Below are positions 48,694 to 57,068 of a DNA stretch of 64,000 nt, one piece after another. A program made the position numbers and the translations under genes. This stretch comes from Streptacidiphilus albus JL83. GTDB taxonomy: Bacteria; Actinomycetota; Actinomycetes; Streptomycetales; Streptomycetaceae. Position 1 is the first letter of the stretch; each line of letters opens with the position of its first letter. The notes below the pieces were generated by a model. The model ran no database searches. It had not been told where the DNA came from and was given only the letters and a program-made list of their open reading frames with translations. The DNA lies in NCBI RefSeq assembly GCF_000744705.1, contig NZ_JQML01000001.1, positions 3,668,017-3,732,016 on the forward strand, in the 5' to 3' direction.

Positions 48694-50373
48694 ATGCCCG
48701 CACAGCTCCAACTCCCCTCCCCCACAACCACCTCCGCTCCCGCTAACCGGGCGTTCGCCCCACCGGCGCTCGCCAGGAGCGCCGACACGTCCGGGAACAG
48801 GGACCCGGCTCTGGAACGCCGGGCGCGCCTGACGGCCCGGCTGGCCAAGCTCGCCGCCGCCGGTCACCTCGCACCCCTGGCCCGGCAGATCGGCTCGCTG
48901 GGCGGCTGCACCCGCCCGATCCGCATGACCGGACACCGCACCCGCCTGGACACCGCCACCGGTCAGATCCTTGACCACCTCGACACCCGCCACCTGCCCG
49001 CCGGCGAACTCCTGCTGCGCTGCGGCAACCGCCGCGCCACCCGCTGCCCCTCCTGCTCCACCCTCTACCGCTACGACACCTACCAGCTCATCGCCGCCGG
49101 ACTACGCGGCGGCAAGACGGTTCCGACCAGCGTCGCCAGCCACCCGCGCGTCTTCGCGACCCTTACCGCCCCCGGCTTCGGCCCCGTCCACAACCAACCC
49201 GGCGCATCTTCGTGCGCGTGCGGAGCCCGGCACGGTGACGGCGACCCGCTGCTCGGGACGCCGCTGAACCCGGCACGGTACGACTACACCGGGGCGGTCC
49301 TTTGGAACGCCCACGCCCCCGCCCTGTGGGCCCGATTCACCACCCACCTGCGCCGCGAGATCGCCAACGCCGCCGGACTCACCCAACGCACCCTGCGCCA
49401 CCACGCGACCCTCTCGTACGCCAAGGTCGCCGAATACCAGAAGCGCGGACAGATCCACTTCCACACCGTCATCCGCCTCGACGGACCCACCGGCCCCAGC
49501 AGCGCCCCGCCCGCCTGGGCCACCACCGGGCTCCTCGACCACGCCGTCCGCGCCGCTGCGAAGCGGACCCGTGTTCAACCTCAACGTCTCCCCCGCGCCG
49601 GGGAGACTGACGGGGTGCAGCCGTCGGAGTCCACGGTGTTCCGGTTCGGGCGGCAGATCGACGTCCGCGCGATCCGCAGCACCGACTTCACCGACGGTGC
49701 CCCTGTCACCGACCGGCACGTCGCCGCCTACATTGCCAAGTACGCCACCAAGGGAGCCGAGACCACCACCGGCACCCTCGACCGCCGACTGCGCTTCCTG
49801 GCCGAACTCGCCCGGCACGACCTCACCGACCACGCCCGCCGCATGATCCACACCGCCTGGCACCTCGGTGTTCGCCCCGAGCACGCCCACCTCCGCCTGC
49901 GGCAGTGGGCCCACATGCTCGGCTTCCGAGGCCACTTCTCCACCCGCACCCGCCACTACTCCACCACCCTCACCCACCTCCGAGCCGAACGCACCGCCTG
50001 GCGCACCCGCCAAGACGACGCCCAAGAGCGGGCCGGCGAGGGCCAGCCAGTCACTGACCGGCACAGTGACCGCACTGACCGCGCTGACCTGCCCGCCGGT
50101 CACATCGACCCCAACGCCGGTCACCGCAACGGTCGACGCACAGAGAGCGGGCGACGCGTCGGCACGGACACGACCCTGGTGATCTCCCACTGGCAGTACG
50201 CCGGAACCGGCCTCCTGCCCGAACTCGCCCACCTTGCCGATCTCCTGACCGCCGCACGGAACTCCCGGCCCGAGCGACCGACCCGCTCCCGGAAAGCACG
50301 ACCCTCCGGTGACCGGGCCGGTCACTCCACCGACCCGCTGACCGCCCCTGTCCACAGTGAGGTGACCGCGTGA
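48694..50373 (+). CDS. repSA: Replication initiator RepSA of AICE A
   Basis: 559 residues. GQIHFHTVIRLDG supplies the His-x-His metal motif of rolling-circle initiators, and VAAYIAKYATKGAE the Tyr-Lys region. An N-terminal Cys pattern, CGNRRATRCPSCSTLY, may bind zinc. It nicks the double-strand origin of the excised circle. It overlaps xis by 4 bp (GTGA). The C-terminal 120 residues are Arg/Thr-rich and low in complexity. Confidence 0.88.
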   Translation: MPAQLQLPSPTTTSAPANRAFAPPALARSADTSGNRDPALERRARLTARLAKLAAAGHLAPLARQIGSLGGCTRPIRMTGHRTRLDTATGQILDHLDTRHLPAGELLLRCGNRRATRCPSCSTLYRYDTYQLIAAGLRGGKTVPTSVASHPRVFATLTAPGFGPVHNQPGASSCACGARHGDGDPLLGTPLNPARYDYTGAVLWNAHAPALWARFTTHLRREIANAAGLTQRTLRHHATLSYAKVAEYQKRGQIHFHTVIRLDGPTGPSSAPPAWATTGLLDHAVRAAAKRTRVQPQRLPRAGETDGVQPSESTVFRFGRQIDVRAIRSTDFTDGAPVTDRHVAAYIAKYATKGAETTTGTLDRRLRFLAELARHDLTDHARRMIHTAWHLGVRPEHAHLRLRQWAHMLGFRGHFSTRTRHYSTTLTHLRAERTAWRTRQDDAQERAGEGQPVTDRHSDRTDRADLPAGHIDPNAGHRNGRRTESGRRVGTDTTLVISHWQYAGTGLLPELAHLADLLTAARNSRPERPTRSRKARPSGDRAGHSTDPLTAPVHSEVTA

Positions 50374-50555
50374 CCGCCGACACCGAACTGCTCACCGTCC
50401 CCGAGGTCATGGCCCGCCTCAAGATCAGCCGCTCAACCGTCTACGACCTCATCCGCACCCGGCAGCTCGCCTCCATCACCATCGGCCGCGCCCGCCGCAT
50501 CCCCGCACATGCCCTGTACGCCCTTGTCCACCACCAACTCGAAGAGGCAGCCTGA
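50370..50555 (+). CDS. xis: Excisionase, MerR-type HTH
   Basis: 61 residues: LTVPEVMARLKISRSTVYDL, then ITIGRARRIPAHALYALV. The standard helix-turn-helix excisionase size. It lies between repSA and int with overlaps on both sides and directs the integrase toward excision. Confidence 0.88.
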   Translation: MTADTELLTVPEVMARLKISRSTVYDLIRTRQLASITIGRARRIPAHALYALVHHQLEEAA

Positions 50556-51880
50556 TGACCACCCCCGACACCAACCCCACCACCACTCCCAGTACTGGCT
50601 CGCGCAGGGTCCGCGCCAACGGCGACGGCACCGTCTACCAGCGCAAAGACGGCCGCTGGGAAGCCGCCGGATACGTCCTCGCAGCAGGCGACACCCGCAA
50701 GCGCATCCACGTCTACGGCACCACGCGGAAGGAGGCACTGGCGCTGCTGACCGAGAAGGTCGCCACCAGCAACCGCGGCATCCCCGCCCCCACCGCGCAG
50801 GGCAGCGTCGCCGCGTTCCTCACCTACTGGCTGGAGACCGTCGCCGTCCACCGGCTCCGCGAGAACACCCACACCCGCTACACCGCCTGCGTGCGCCTGT
50901 ACGTCATCCCCGGCCTGGGCAGGAAGAAGCTCGCCAAGCTCACCGCCAAGGACGTCCGCACCTGGCTCGACCAACTCCGCACCACCTGCCAGTGCTGCAC
51001 ACGTGGCTACGACACCGCCCGCGACCAGCCCCAGTGCTGCGCCGTCGGCGAGTGCTGCCGCAAGCGGCTGTCCCCGCTGACGCTCGCCTACGTGCACTCC
51101 GTGCTCAAGTCCGCCCTGGAGCACGCCGTCCGCGAAGAGGAGATCCCCCGCAATGTCGCCCGCAATGTCCGCATGGGCACACCCCGACCCCGCCGCTTCG
51201 AACCCCTCACCGCCGAAGAAGCACGCGCGCTCCTGACCGCCACGAGCGGTCACCGGCTGAGCGCGCTGTTCGAACTCGCCCTGCGCACCGGACTGCGCAA
51301 GGGCGAACTCCTCGGCCTGCGCTGGGAAGACCTCGACCTGGCCGGCGGAACCGCCAGCATCCGCCGCACCCTCCAACGCACCAACAGCGGTGGCCTTGTC
51401 GCCCTGCCCACCAAGACCCAGAGCTCGGAACGGCGCATCGCCCTGCCCACCGAATGCCTGCACTCCCTCGAACAGCACCGCGAGCGGCAGGCCCGGGAAC
51501 GCGAGGCGGCGGGGGCCAACTGGAGGGCGAGCGGCTACGTCTTCACCCGGCCCGACGGCTCACCGATCGAGGGAGCCACGCTCACCCGGCACTTCAACGC
51601 CCTCCTCCGCCGGGCCGCCCTGCGGCGCATCAGGTTTCATGATCTCAGGCACTCGGCGGCCACTCTCCTCCTGGAGCAGGGCGTGGAGCTTGTCGTGATC
51701 AAGGAGCTGTTGGGCCATGCCCACATCGGCGTGACCGCGACGGTGTACGCCCACGTCCGGCTCCGCCTCCAACGCGACGCCATCGACGTCCTCGGCCGCG
51801 CCCTCCGCGAGCCGGACCAGCCCGCCACCCGACCCGACGACGGCCATGAACCACCGCTTTGTGCAGCACCCGTCCGCTGA
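50555..51880 (+). CDS. int: Tyrosine integrase of AICE A with cysteine-rich insert
   Basis: 441 residues. N-terminal arm-binding region (NGDGTVYQRKDGRWEAAGY), SAM-like domain at about 85-170, then the catalytic domain with Arg248 in RTGLRKGE, HDLRH, LGHAHIG and the nucleophile Tyr in TVYAHVR. Between the SAM-like and catalytic parts seven cysteines (145, 147, 148, 161, 162, 167, 168) form a CxCC...CC-x4-CC cluster, shared with integrase B. Confidence 0.93.
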   Translation: MTTPDTNPTTTPSTGSRRVRANGDGTVYQRKDGRWEAAGYVLAAGDTRKRIHVYGTTRKEALALLTEKVATSNRGIPAPTAQGSVAAFLTYWLETVAVHRLRENTHTRYTACVRLYVIPGLGRKKLAKLTAKDVRTWLDQLRTTCQCCTRGYDTARDQPQCCAVGECCRKRLSPLTLAYVHSVLKSALEHAVREEEIPRNVARNVRMGTPRPRRFEPLTAEEARALLTATSGHRLSALFELALRTGLRKGELLGLRWEDLDLAGGTASIRRTLQRTNSGGLVALPTKTQSSERRIALPTECLHSLEQHRERQAREREAAGANWRASGYVFTRPDGSPIEGATLTRHFNALLRRAALRRIRFHDLRHSAATLLLEQGVELVVIKELLGHAHIGVTATVYAHVRLRLQRDAIDVLGRALREPDQPATRPDDGHEPPLCAAPVR

Positions 51881-51881
51881 C

Positions 51882-51905
51882 GTTGCCGTCAACTACTGCC
51901 GTCAG
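51882..51905. other. Right att site of AICE A
   Basis: GTTGCCGTCA followed by ACTACTGCCGTCAG, directly after the integrase stop codon. Its partner is 45410-45432. Confidence 0.6.
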
Positions 51906-51923
51906 GCACCCGTGCACGACGCA

Positions 51924-51958
51924 AAGGCCCCGCTGGAATTCGATTCCAGTGGGGCCTT
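51924..51958 (-). terminator. Terminator after the middle immunity gene
   Basis: 16-position stem AAGGCCCC-CTGGAAT with one G-T pair and a 3-base loop, just beyond the minus-strand stop at 51970. Positioned like the hairpin after the left module. Confidence 0.75.
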
Positions 51959-51969
51959 CTGATGCATTT

Positions 51970-52347
51970 TTAGGGAGTTCCAGTCATGTGGCCAAACCAA
52001 GACGGATCGTTCAATCCACCTTCATCCTCATGCCACTGCGGGGGCGCCGATACCACGAAGCTCTTCAGATCTCCCCCAAGAGCGAATAGGCGACCCGGAC
52101 GCACCTCGAACCCATAGTCGAGGCTAATCTTCTGGCACTCTTCATCGCTTGCCCGACGGATAATCAGCCCATCGTAACTGGGACGGAGAAGCATGATACT
52201 CACAGCCCCGAAATGAAGGTCGATCCGCGTAGCGGGAGGCATGTCCCTGGTGCTACGAAGCAGCAGCCTCCGATGGCTGACCGTATATTGCCAGACTTTG
52301 AAGTACCTATCCGAGCGGTAGATCTCGCCCGCTACCTCATCGAGCAT
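51970..52347 (-). CDS. Probable immunity protein of the middle orphan toxin module
   Basis: 125 residues: EIYRSDRYFKVWQYTVSHRR, then RIDLHFGAVSIMLLRPSYDG. Not recognised. It follows the toxin fragment by 10 bases on the same strand and is followed by a terminator. Its lower GC content sets it apart from the AICE genes. Assigned by position. Confidence 0.6.
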   Translation of the reverse strand: MLDEVAGEIYRSDRYFKVWQYTVSHRRLLLRSTRDMPPATRIDLHFGAVSIMLLRPSYDGLIIRRASDEECQKISLDYGFEVRPGRLFALGGDLKSFVVSAPPQWHEDEGGLNDPSWFGHMTGTP

Positions 52348-52357
52348 TGACCTGCTC

Positions 52358-52807
52358 CTACCAGTTGGGTTCAGGGACGTTCACGACGCTTCCGCCGCCG
52401 TCATAGAAGGTGATGTTACCCCAGTCGAGATTCCCCATCTGGACCTGAACGCCCACCTGCCCCATTTCCCACTGAGTCGCCTTCCAGTCACTTCCGCGCC
52501 CAGCCTTGTAGGCACTCATGAACTGCTCCTCTGGGGTCGCACCGTCGAACCCCTTGAGAGAAATAGCAACCTTGCCATTGCTACGAAGTACGTTCGAGAC
52601 CTCTGCCTGCCACTGGGCAAACGGCTTTCCATTAACCTGGCCGACCACCTGAGCATAGTCATCACCATTAAAGGTGTAGCCACCCTCAAGCTGCTTCGCC
52701 AAGGCATCCGAGTGCTCACCAATTCCCAGCACCATTGTTCCGTCGCAGCCACTGGAATTGTGGACCAAGATCGGCGTGGTACCGGCCAGTACATAGTACG
52801 TGTGGGG
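52358..52807 (-). pseudogene. Orphan C-terminal polymorphic-toxin module (middle)
   Basis: Enters at about 52807 with HTYYVLAGTTPILVHNSSG, the HINT-type pre-toxin end, and continues as a toxin domain of about 130 residues: VLGIGEHSDALAKQLEGGYT, WQAEVSNVLRSNGKVAISLK, GATPEEQFMSAYKAG, ending NVPEPNW. I cannot name the toxin family. The upstream toxin body is absent and AICE B begins about 100 bases away. It could restart at internal codons and make a small toxin. Confidence 0.7.
52776..52805. repeat. Right copy of the 30-bp exact direct repeat
   Basis: Identical to 45290-45319, encoding the same HINT-region end on the minus strand. DNA outside the repeat differs between the two copies. Confidence 0.95.
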
Positions 52808-53160
52808 CTTTTACGGTGGTGGACGACCTCTGCGACCGAGGTACATGCGTTCTACCTGGGGTTTCTTATGGGGTTGGTGGTGATGGTGGGTCAGGTGGTT
52901 GCGTGTGACGGCAACGGTGACGGCAACGCGGGCTGACGGCAGCGGCTTACTGGGCGGTGGGGGTCTCGCCGAGGGCGGTGCGGAGCCAGTCGAGGGAGTC
53001 GGTGGCGAGGAGGGCGTCGGCGAGGGCGATGCCGGTTTTGGTGGTGAGGCGGGCGCGGCTGTTGTCGATCCAGCGTTGGGCGTTGGTGTGGCCCTGGGCG
53101 CGGTACTCGACGCCCTGGAGGAGGCATTCGAGCTTGTCGGCGTCGCGGGCACACAGTGCT

Positions 53161-54915
53161 TCAGCCTCGGATATTCAGCAGAGAATGCGAGCTGACGCAC
53201 CGACAGCAGAAGGGTGCCTCCCACCTGCGATGATCTGATTGCTGAGATCAAGAACGCCGCAGAGAAGAGACACCCAACAGGTGCAGAGTACCCAATGGGA
53301 TCACCGGCTCGCCGTGCGGGCCGACGTGAAGAACCTGGTCGGGCAGGCGGGCATCGTGCTGCTGCGCAAGGTCGCCGACCGGCTCGGCCTGGCCCGCGCG
53401 CTGGCCGCTGTACTCCCAGCAGGCAGCGGGCCGGGCTGGCGGGACCGCGGCCTGGCACTGGTCCAGCTGGCCTGCGCAATCGCCCTGGGAGCCACGAACC
53501 TCCTGGAGGCCGAGCACCTCCAGTTCCACTGGCGCCCGTTGTTCCCGAGCCCAGTCTCCGACAGCACTCTGCGCCGCACCCTGGAGGCGATCGACGCCCC
53601 GGTCGCCGCGCGCATCGAACGGGTGCGGGCCGCCATCCGGCGCGTGGTGTGGACCTGGCTGACGCTGCGGCCCGGCGGCTTCCCCTGGATACAGGTCGCC
53701 GGCCGGGTGCTGACCGGCTGGTACGTCCTTGACCTGGACGCCACCATCGTGCCCTGCACCAGCAAGAAGGAAGGCGCGGCCGGCACCTACAAAGGATCGT
53801 TCGGACACATGCCGCTGGGAGCCTGGGTCGCCAACACCCGCGAGTGCGTCGCCATGCTGCTGCGGCCGGGCAACGCCGCCCCCAACGACATCGCCGACCA
53901 CAAGACGGTCCTGGCCGCCTCCCTGCGGCAGATCCCGCTGCCCCTGTGGTCGAAACTGCTGGTCCGCATCGACGGCGCGGCGTTCTCCCACGGCCTGCTC
54001 GACCACCTCCAGGCCCTGACCACCACACGACGCCGGGTCCGCTTCGTCACCGGCTGGGCCATCAACCAAGCCGACGAGCAGGCCATCGCCCTGCTGCCCC
54101 GACACGTGTGGACTGCGGCACTACGCCAGGACGGCAGCATCCACGAGATCAAGGCCGAGGACGGCGGCACCGTCACCTACCAGGTCGCCGAGATTACCGG
54201 CCTGCGCGACCTGTCGGGCTGGCCCACTGGGTTGCGGCTGATCGTGCGCCGAGTCAAGCCCTCGCGACGCGACTCCAAGAAGCTCACCGCCTTCGAGAAG
54301 CACACCGGCTGGCGCTACCAGATCGTGGCCACCAACATCCCCGCCCACCAGGGCCTCTGCGCCGTCCCCGGCTCCGGCCAGGCCTGGTTCCTCGACGCTT
54401 TGTACCGCGATCACGCCGAGGTGGAGGACCGGGTGAAGGCGATCAAACGGGTCGGACTCGGGCTGTTGCCCTCCAAGTCCTGGCAGGTCAACACGGCCTG
54501 GGTGGTGGCCTCCACCCTCGCCGCCGACCTAGACGCCTGGACCCGCCTCCTACTGCTGCATGACGAGCCAGAACTGGCAGGCGCCGAACCGGCAACGATC
54601 CGCAGGAAGCTCTACCACCTCCCTGCCCGCCTCACCGCCCATGCCAGACGCCGCACCCTGCACCTGGACCGGCAATGGCCCTGGGCAGCGGCCTTCACCA
54701 CCGCCTGGCAGCGCGCCACCGAGCTTCCGGCCCCCGCCTGACGGCCGGCCACTACCCCGACAAGGACCAGCAAGGAGAGAGGGCAAGCCACCGGGCCGTG
54801 GAACCCGGCGCACCCCGCAGCGTCACGCGACGGACCAACCTCGAACGGCCGAGGACAAACCGGTCATGCAGCCGAGCCAACTACCGACGTCAGGCCGCTG
54901 AGCAATCGAGGTCAG
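53161..54915 (+). mobile_element. IS1380 family insertion sequence with TCAG target duplication
   Basis: The element (53165-54911, 1747 bp) has imperfect terminal repeats CCTCGGATATTCAGC and CCTCGATTGCTCAGC (right end in reverse complement). TCAG is duplicated on both sides (53161-53164, 54912-54915). It interrupts the HD-domain gene, and one transposase is intact. Confidence 0.9.
53281..54741 (+). CDS. IS1380 family transposase
   Basis: About 486 residues from a GTG (an ATG 14 codons upstream, at 53239, is possible). DDE group 1 blocks: VLDLDATIVPCTSKKEGA, LVRIDGAAFSHGLLDHL and DALYRDHAEVEDRVKAIKRV, the last with the catalytic Glu. Intact. Confidence 0.92.
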   Translation: MQSTQWDHRLAVRADVKNLVGQAGIVLLRKVADRLGLARALAAVLPAGSGPGWRDRGLALVQLACAIALGATNLLEAEHLQFHWRPLFPSPVSDSTLRRTLEAIDAPVAARIERVRAAIRRVVWTWLTLRPGGFPWIQVAGRVLTGWYVLDLDATIVPCTSKKEGAAGTYKGSFGHMPLGAWVANTRECVAMLLRPGNAAPNDIADHKTVLAASLRQIPLPLWSKLLVRIDGAAFSHGLLDHLQALTTTRRRVRFVTGWAINQADEQAIALLPRHVWTAALRQDGSIHEIKAEDGGTVTYQVAEITGLRDLSGWPTGLRLIVRRVKPSRRDSKKLTAFEKHTGWRYQIVATNIPAHQGLCAVPGSGQAWFLDALYRDHAEVEDRVKAIKRVGLGLLPSKSWQVNTAWVVASTLAADLDAWTRLLLLHDEPELAGAEPATIRRKLYHLPARLTAHARRRTLHLDRQWPWAAAFTTAWQRATELPAPA

Positions 54916-55309
54916 GTGATTCCTTGTCCTCGTACTCGGCGACGACGGCGCGGATGGCTTCGGCCAGGGGTTCGGGCATGCCGTGGGTCTGGTCGGCGGT
55001 GACGGCGCGGGGGTCGGCTTGGCCGGAGTACTTGCGGCCGAGGTAGTTAACGTCTCCGGTGCGTGATTCCTGGGAGTCGTGCCAGACGGCGAGGAGGGCG
55101 GCTTTGGCCGGGTCGGCCCCTTCGAGCTGGGCGATGACGGAGGCGATCAGGGAGGTCCGCCAGGAGTGTTCGGCAACGCTTTCGGGGTCGCGGACTCCAG
55201 CCATCCACCAGCCGGTGCGCCGGGCCTGCTTGAGGGTGCCGGCCTCGAAGAGGAAGTGGGCCACCGCGGTCAGATCGTCGTCGGCCATGTACTGCCTTCC
55301 CTGGGGCGG

Positions 55310-56425
55310 TCAGCCGGTTGCCAGGCGGACCGCGTAGCGGATCGCATCGAGTTCCCGGCGGGATCGTGCCGAGACCTGTGCTCCATCCAACAGGATCTCC
55401 AGCCGCTCGCGCAGCAGCCCGGTACTGCTGGCCGGGTCGCCGAGCAGGCCGGGGCGGACAGCGATCAGCGCCCACAGAGTGTGGATGTACAGGTCGAGAT
55501 AGCCGTAACCGGGAGTGAGCCGTTCCAGGAGATGACTCAGGAGCTGGTGTCCGGCCCAGGTGCCGGGAACGGGATCGGCGATGAAGTCGTCGGTGAGCTG
55601 AAGGGTGCGGGTCTCGCCGACCCAGTAGGCCCAGTAGTTGAGGTTCGCAGCCTCGCCGGTGCCGTCATCGACCAGGGTGCGTTCGATGAAGTGCCCCATC
55701 CGGTCGAGGTCGCCGTGCCGGGCCGCGACGGAGGCCAGGGAGCGGGCGGTGAGCCAGCCCTGCAGCCACCCTTCCGAGGAGTGGTGCTGCTGCTGGTCGA
55801 GCCAGGCAGAGGCGTCCGGGGCGGGGTCGTAGCCGCACAGGTAGAGGGCCTGTCGGCGGAGCAGGAACTGCTTGGGTGCCTGGGCGTGTTCGGCAGTGCG
55901 GCGCATCTGGCTGAAGAAGTACCCGCGTTCGTCGTGGGTCAGCTCTGGGCCGGAGGGTACGGGTCCGCGTCGGGGACGCTGGACCACAGCAGCAGCCTGG
56001 AATGGCTGTGGGGCGCGGCCGGTCAGGGGCCAGGCGAGGAGGTCCATGAGGTCGCGCTGCATGACCCAGGCCCCCAGCGGGCTGCTGGCCGGATCGGGGT
56101 CGAGGTCCAGGACGCTGGCGAGGAGGACGTCGGCTTCCAGTGCCCGGTCCAGAGCAGCGAGCAGTGGGGGTGCTGCGCCGAGGTGCAGGAGGCGGTGGCG
56201 GTGCAGCAGCATCTGGCCGACGGGGATGGCGGTGAGCGGGCGGCGTCCGGTCTCCCAGCCGGCGAGGGTGTCCGAGGAGACGTGGAAGTGCTCGGCGAGG
56301 GTGTCGCGGTTCAGCGCCAGGTGTTCGCGGATCAGGCGCAGGACGTAGCCGGAGACCAGCCCGCCACGATGCGGCGAGGAGGAACGCTGACCGGGGGTCA
56401 GGGTTTCGCGCGGGTCTGCTGCCAT
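55310..56425 (-). CDS. XRE family regulator of AICE B
   Basis: 371 residues. HTH near the N-terminus ([20 protein letters not shown], then [11 protein letters not shown]). The rest is helical and resembles regulators that precede HD-domain genes in streptomycetes. It is upstream of the HD gene on the same strand with a 21-base gap, so the two formed an operon before the IS1380 insertion. Confidence 0.75.
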   Translation of the reverse strand: MAADPRETLTPGQRSSSPHRGGLVSGYVLRLIREHLALNRDTLAEHFHVSSDTLAGWETGRRPLTAIPVGQMLLHRHRLLHLGAAPPLLAALDRALEADVLLASVLDLDPDPASSPLGAWVMQRDLMDLLAWPLTGRAPQPFQAAAVVQRPRRGPVPSGPELTHDERGYFFSQMRRTAEHAQAPKQFLLRRQALYLCGYDPAPDASAWLDQQQHHSSEGWLQGWLTARSLASVAARHGDLDRMGHFIERTLVDDGTGEAANLNYWAYWVGETRTLQLTDDFIADPVPGTWAGHQLLSHLLERLTPGYGYLDLYIHTLWALIAVRPGLLGDPASSTGLLRERLEILLDGAQVSARSRRELDAIRYAVRLATG

Positions 56426-56555
56426 CACGGCATCCCCTGGGGGTTCGGGAACTGCTGCTACTGGTACGGGCGGTCACTGCCTGCGGCTTCACCGGGTCCG
56501 TACGGTCGAACCGAGTGATTTCAGCCAGCAACCCAGCGTAGTTGAGGGGTGGGCC

Positions 56556-57023
56556 GTGCGGACCCGAAGTGTTGAAGCCCAGCCGGACGAGTGGATGCCG
56601 GAGCCTGCGGATGCCCGCGTGGTGTCGGGCAGTTGCTGGCTGCCGTGCACCAGGAGGTCGCCGGGTCGGGCTCGTCGGGCATTGCGGGAGCTCCTCTCCG
56701 GCGCTGGCGACGAGCGGTTCGCCCCGGCGGGCGAGCTGGTGGTCAGCGAGTTGGTCACCAACGCGGTGGCGCACGCGCGCCTGCCGGGGCGACTGATCTG
56801 GGTGCGCTTTGAGCTGGGCGCCGAGGAGCTGCGGATCGAGGTGCACGACCCGGGAAAGGGTCGACCCGTCGTGCAGCAGGCAGCCGAGGGCGATGAGGGA
56901 GGGCGGGGCTTGTGGCTGGTCGAGTGCCTGGCCGCGCGGTGGGGGTGCTGCCCGCGCACGGGTGGCATCGGGAAGATCGTGTGGGCGGTCGTCGTACCGC
57001 CGGTTGGTGAGGAACAGGACTGA
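56556..57023 (+). CDS. ATP-binding protein, anti-sigma/HATPase type
   Basis: 155 residues from GTG. The GHKL-type ATPase boxes are GELVVSELVTNAVAHARLPG (N box) and VHDPGKGRPV with GGRGLWLVECLA (G boxes), as in RsbW/SpoIIAB-like kinases abundant in streptomycetes. It is divergent from the XRE gene and may regulate a sigma factor or the element. Confidence 0.82.
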   Translation: MRTRSVEAQPDEWMPEPADARVVSGSCWLPCTRRSPGRARRALRELLSGAGDERFAPAGELVVSELVTNAVAHARLPGRLIWVRFELGAEELRIEVHDPGKGRPVVQQAAEGDEGGRGLWLVECLAARWGCCPRTGGIGKIVWAVVVPPVGEEQD

Positions 57024-57062
57024 GCCCCACCGATGCCAGGGGGCGGCGGTGGGGCTCAGTCC
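57017..57062. terminator. Bidirectional terminator between the ATP-binding gene and int
   Basis: Perfect 16-bp stem (57017-57032 / 57047-57062) that includes the TGA of the upstream gene and sits 7 bases from the int stop. Confidence 0.8.
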
Positions 57063-57068
57063 GGTCAG

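Larger units (their letters stand above)
45410..51905. mobile_element. AICE A, integrative element of about 6.5 kb
   Basis: Bounded by nearly identical 23/24-bp direct repeats, 45410-45432 and 51882-51905, which differ by one base and contain GTTGCCGTC and TACTGCCGTCAG. The right repeat begins two bases after the integrase stop, the normal int-att arrangement. Contents: two small minus-strand genes, an XRE regulator, a GntR regulator, repSA, xis and int. No TraB/FtsK gene is present, so it may need help for conjugation or be decayed. No tRNA overlaps the att sites. Confidence 0.7.
52947..55288 (-). pseudogene. HD-domain nucleotidase-like gene split by IS1380
   Basis: N-terminal part 54912-55288: MADDDLTAVAHFLFEAGTLK, AEHSWRTSLIASVIA, and LLAVWHDSQESRTGD with the HD metal motif, as in YfbR/HDDC2 5'-deoxynucleotidases. 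C-terminal part 52947-53164: RDADKLECLLQGVEYRAQGH to the stop. Removing IS1380 and one TCAG copy rejoins the frame as KESPEALCARDADK, an intact gene of about 198 codons. Such HD proteins occur with XRE regulators on streptomycete elements. Confidence 0.88.

Noticed and set aside
45290..52805. 30-bp direct repeats as the att sites of AICE A
   Set aside because: They lie outside the int-adjacent repeat, are in coding frame in both toxin modules, and encode a known pre-toxin motif. The TACTGCCGTCAG repeats beside int fit better.
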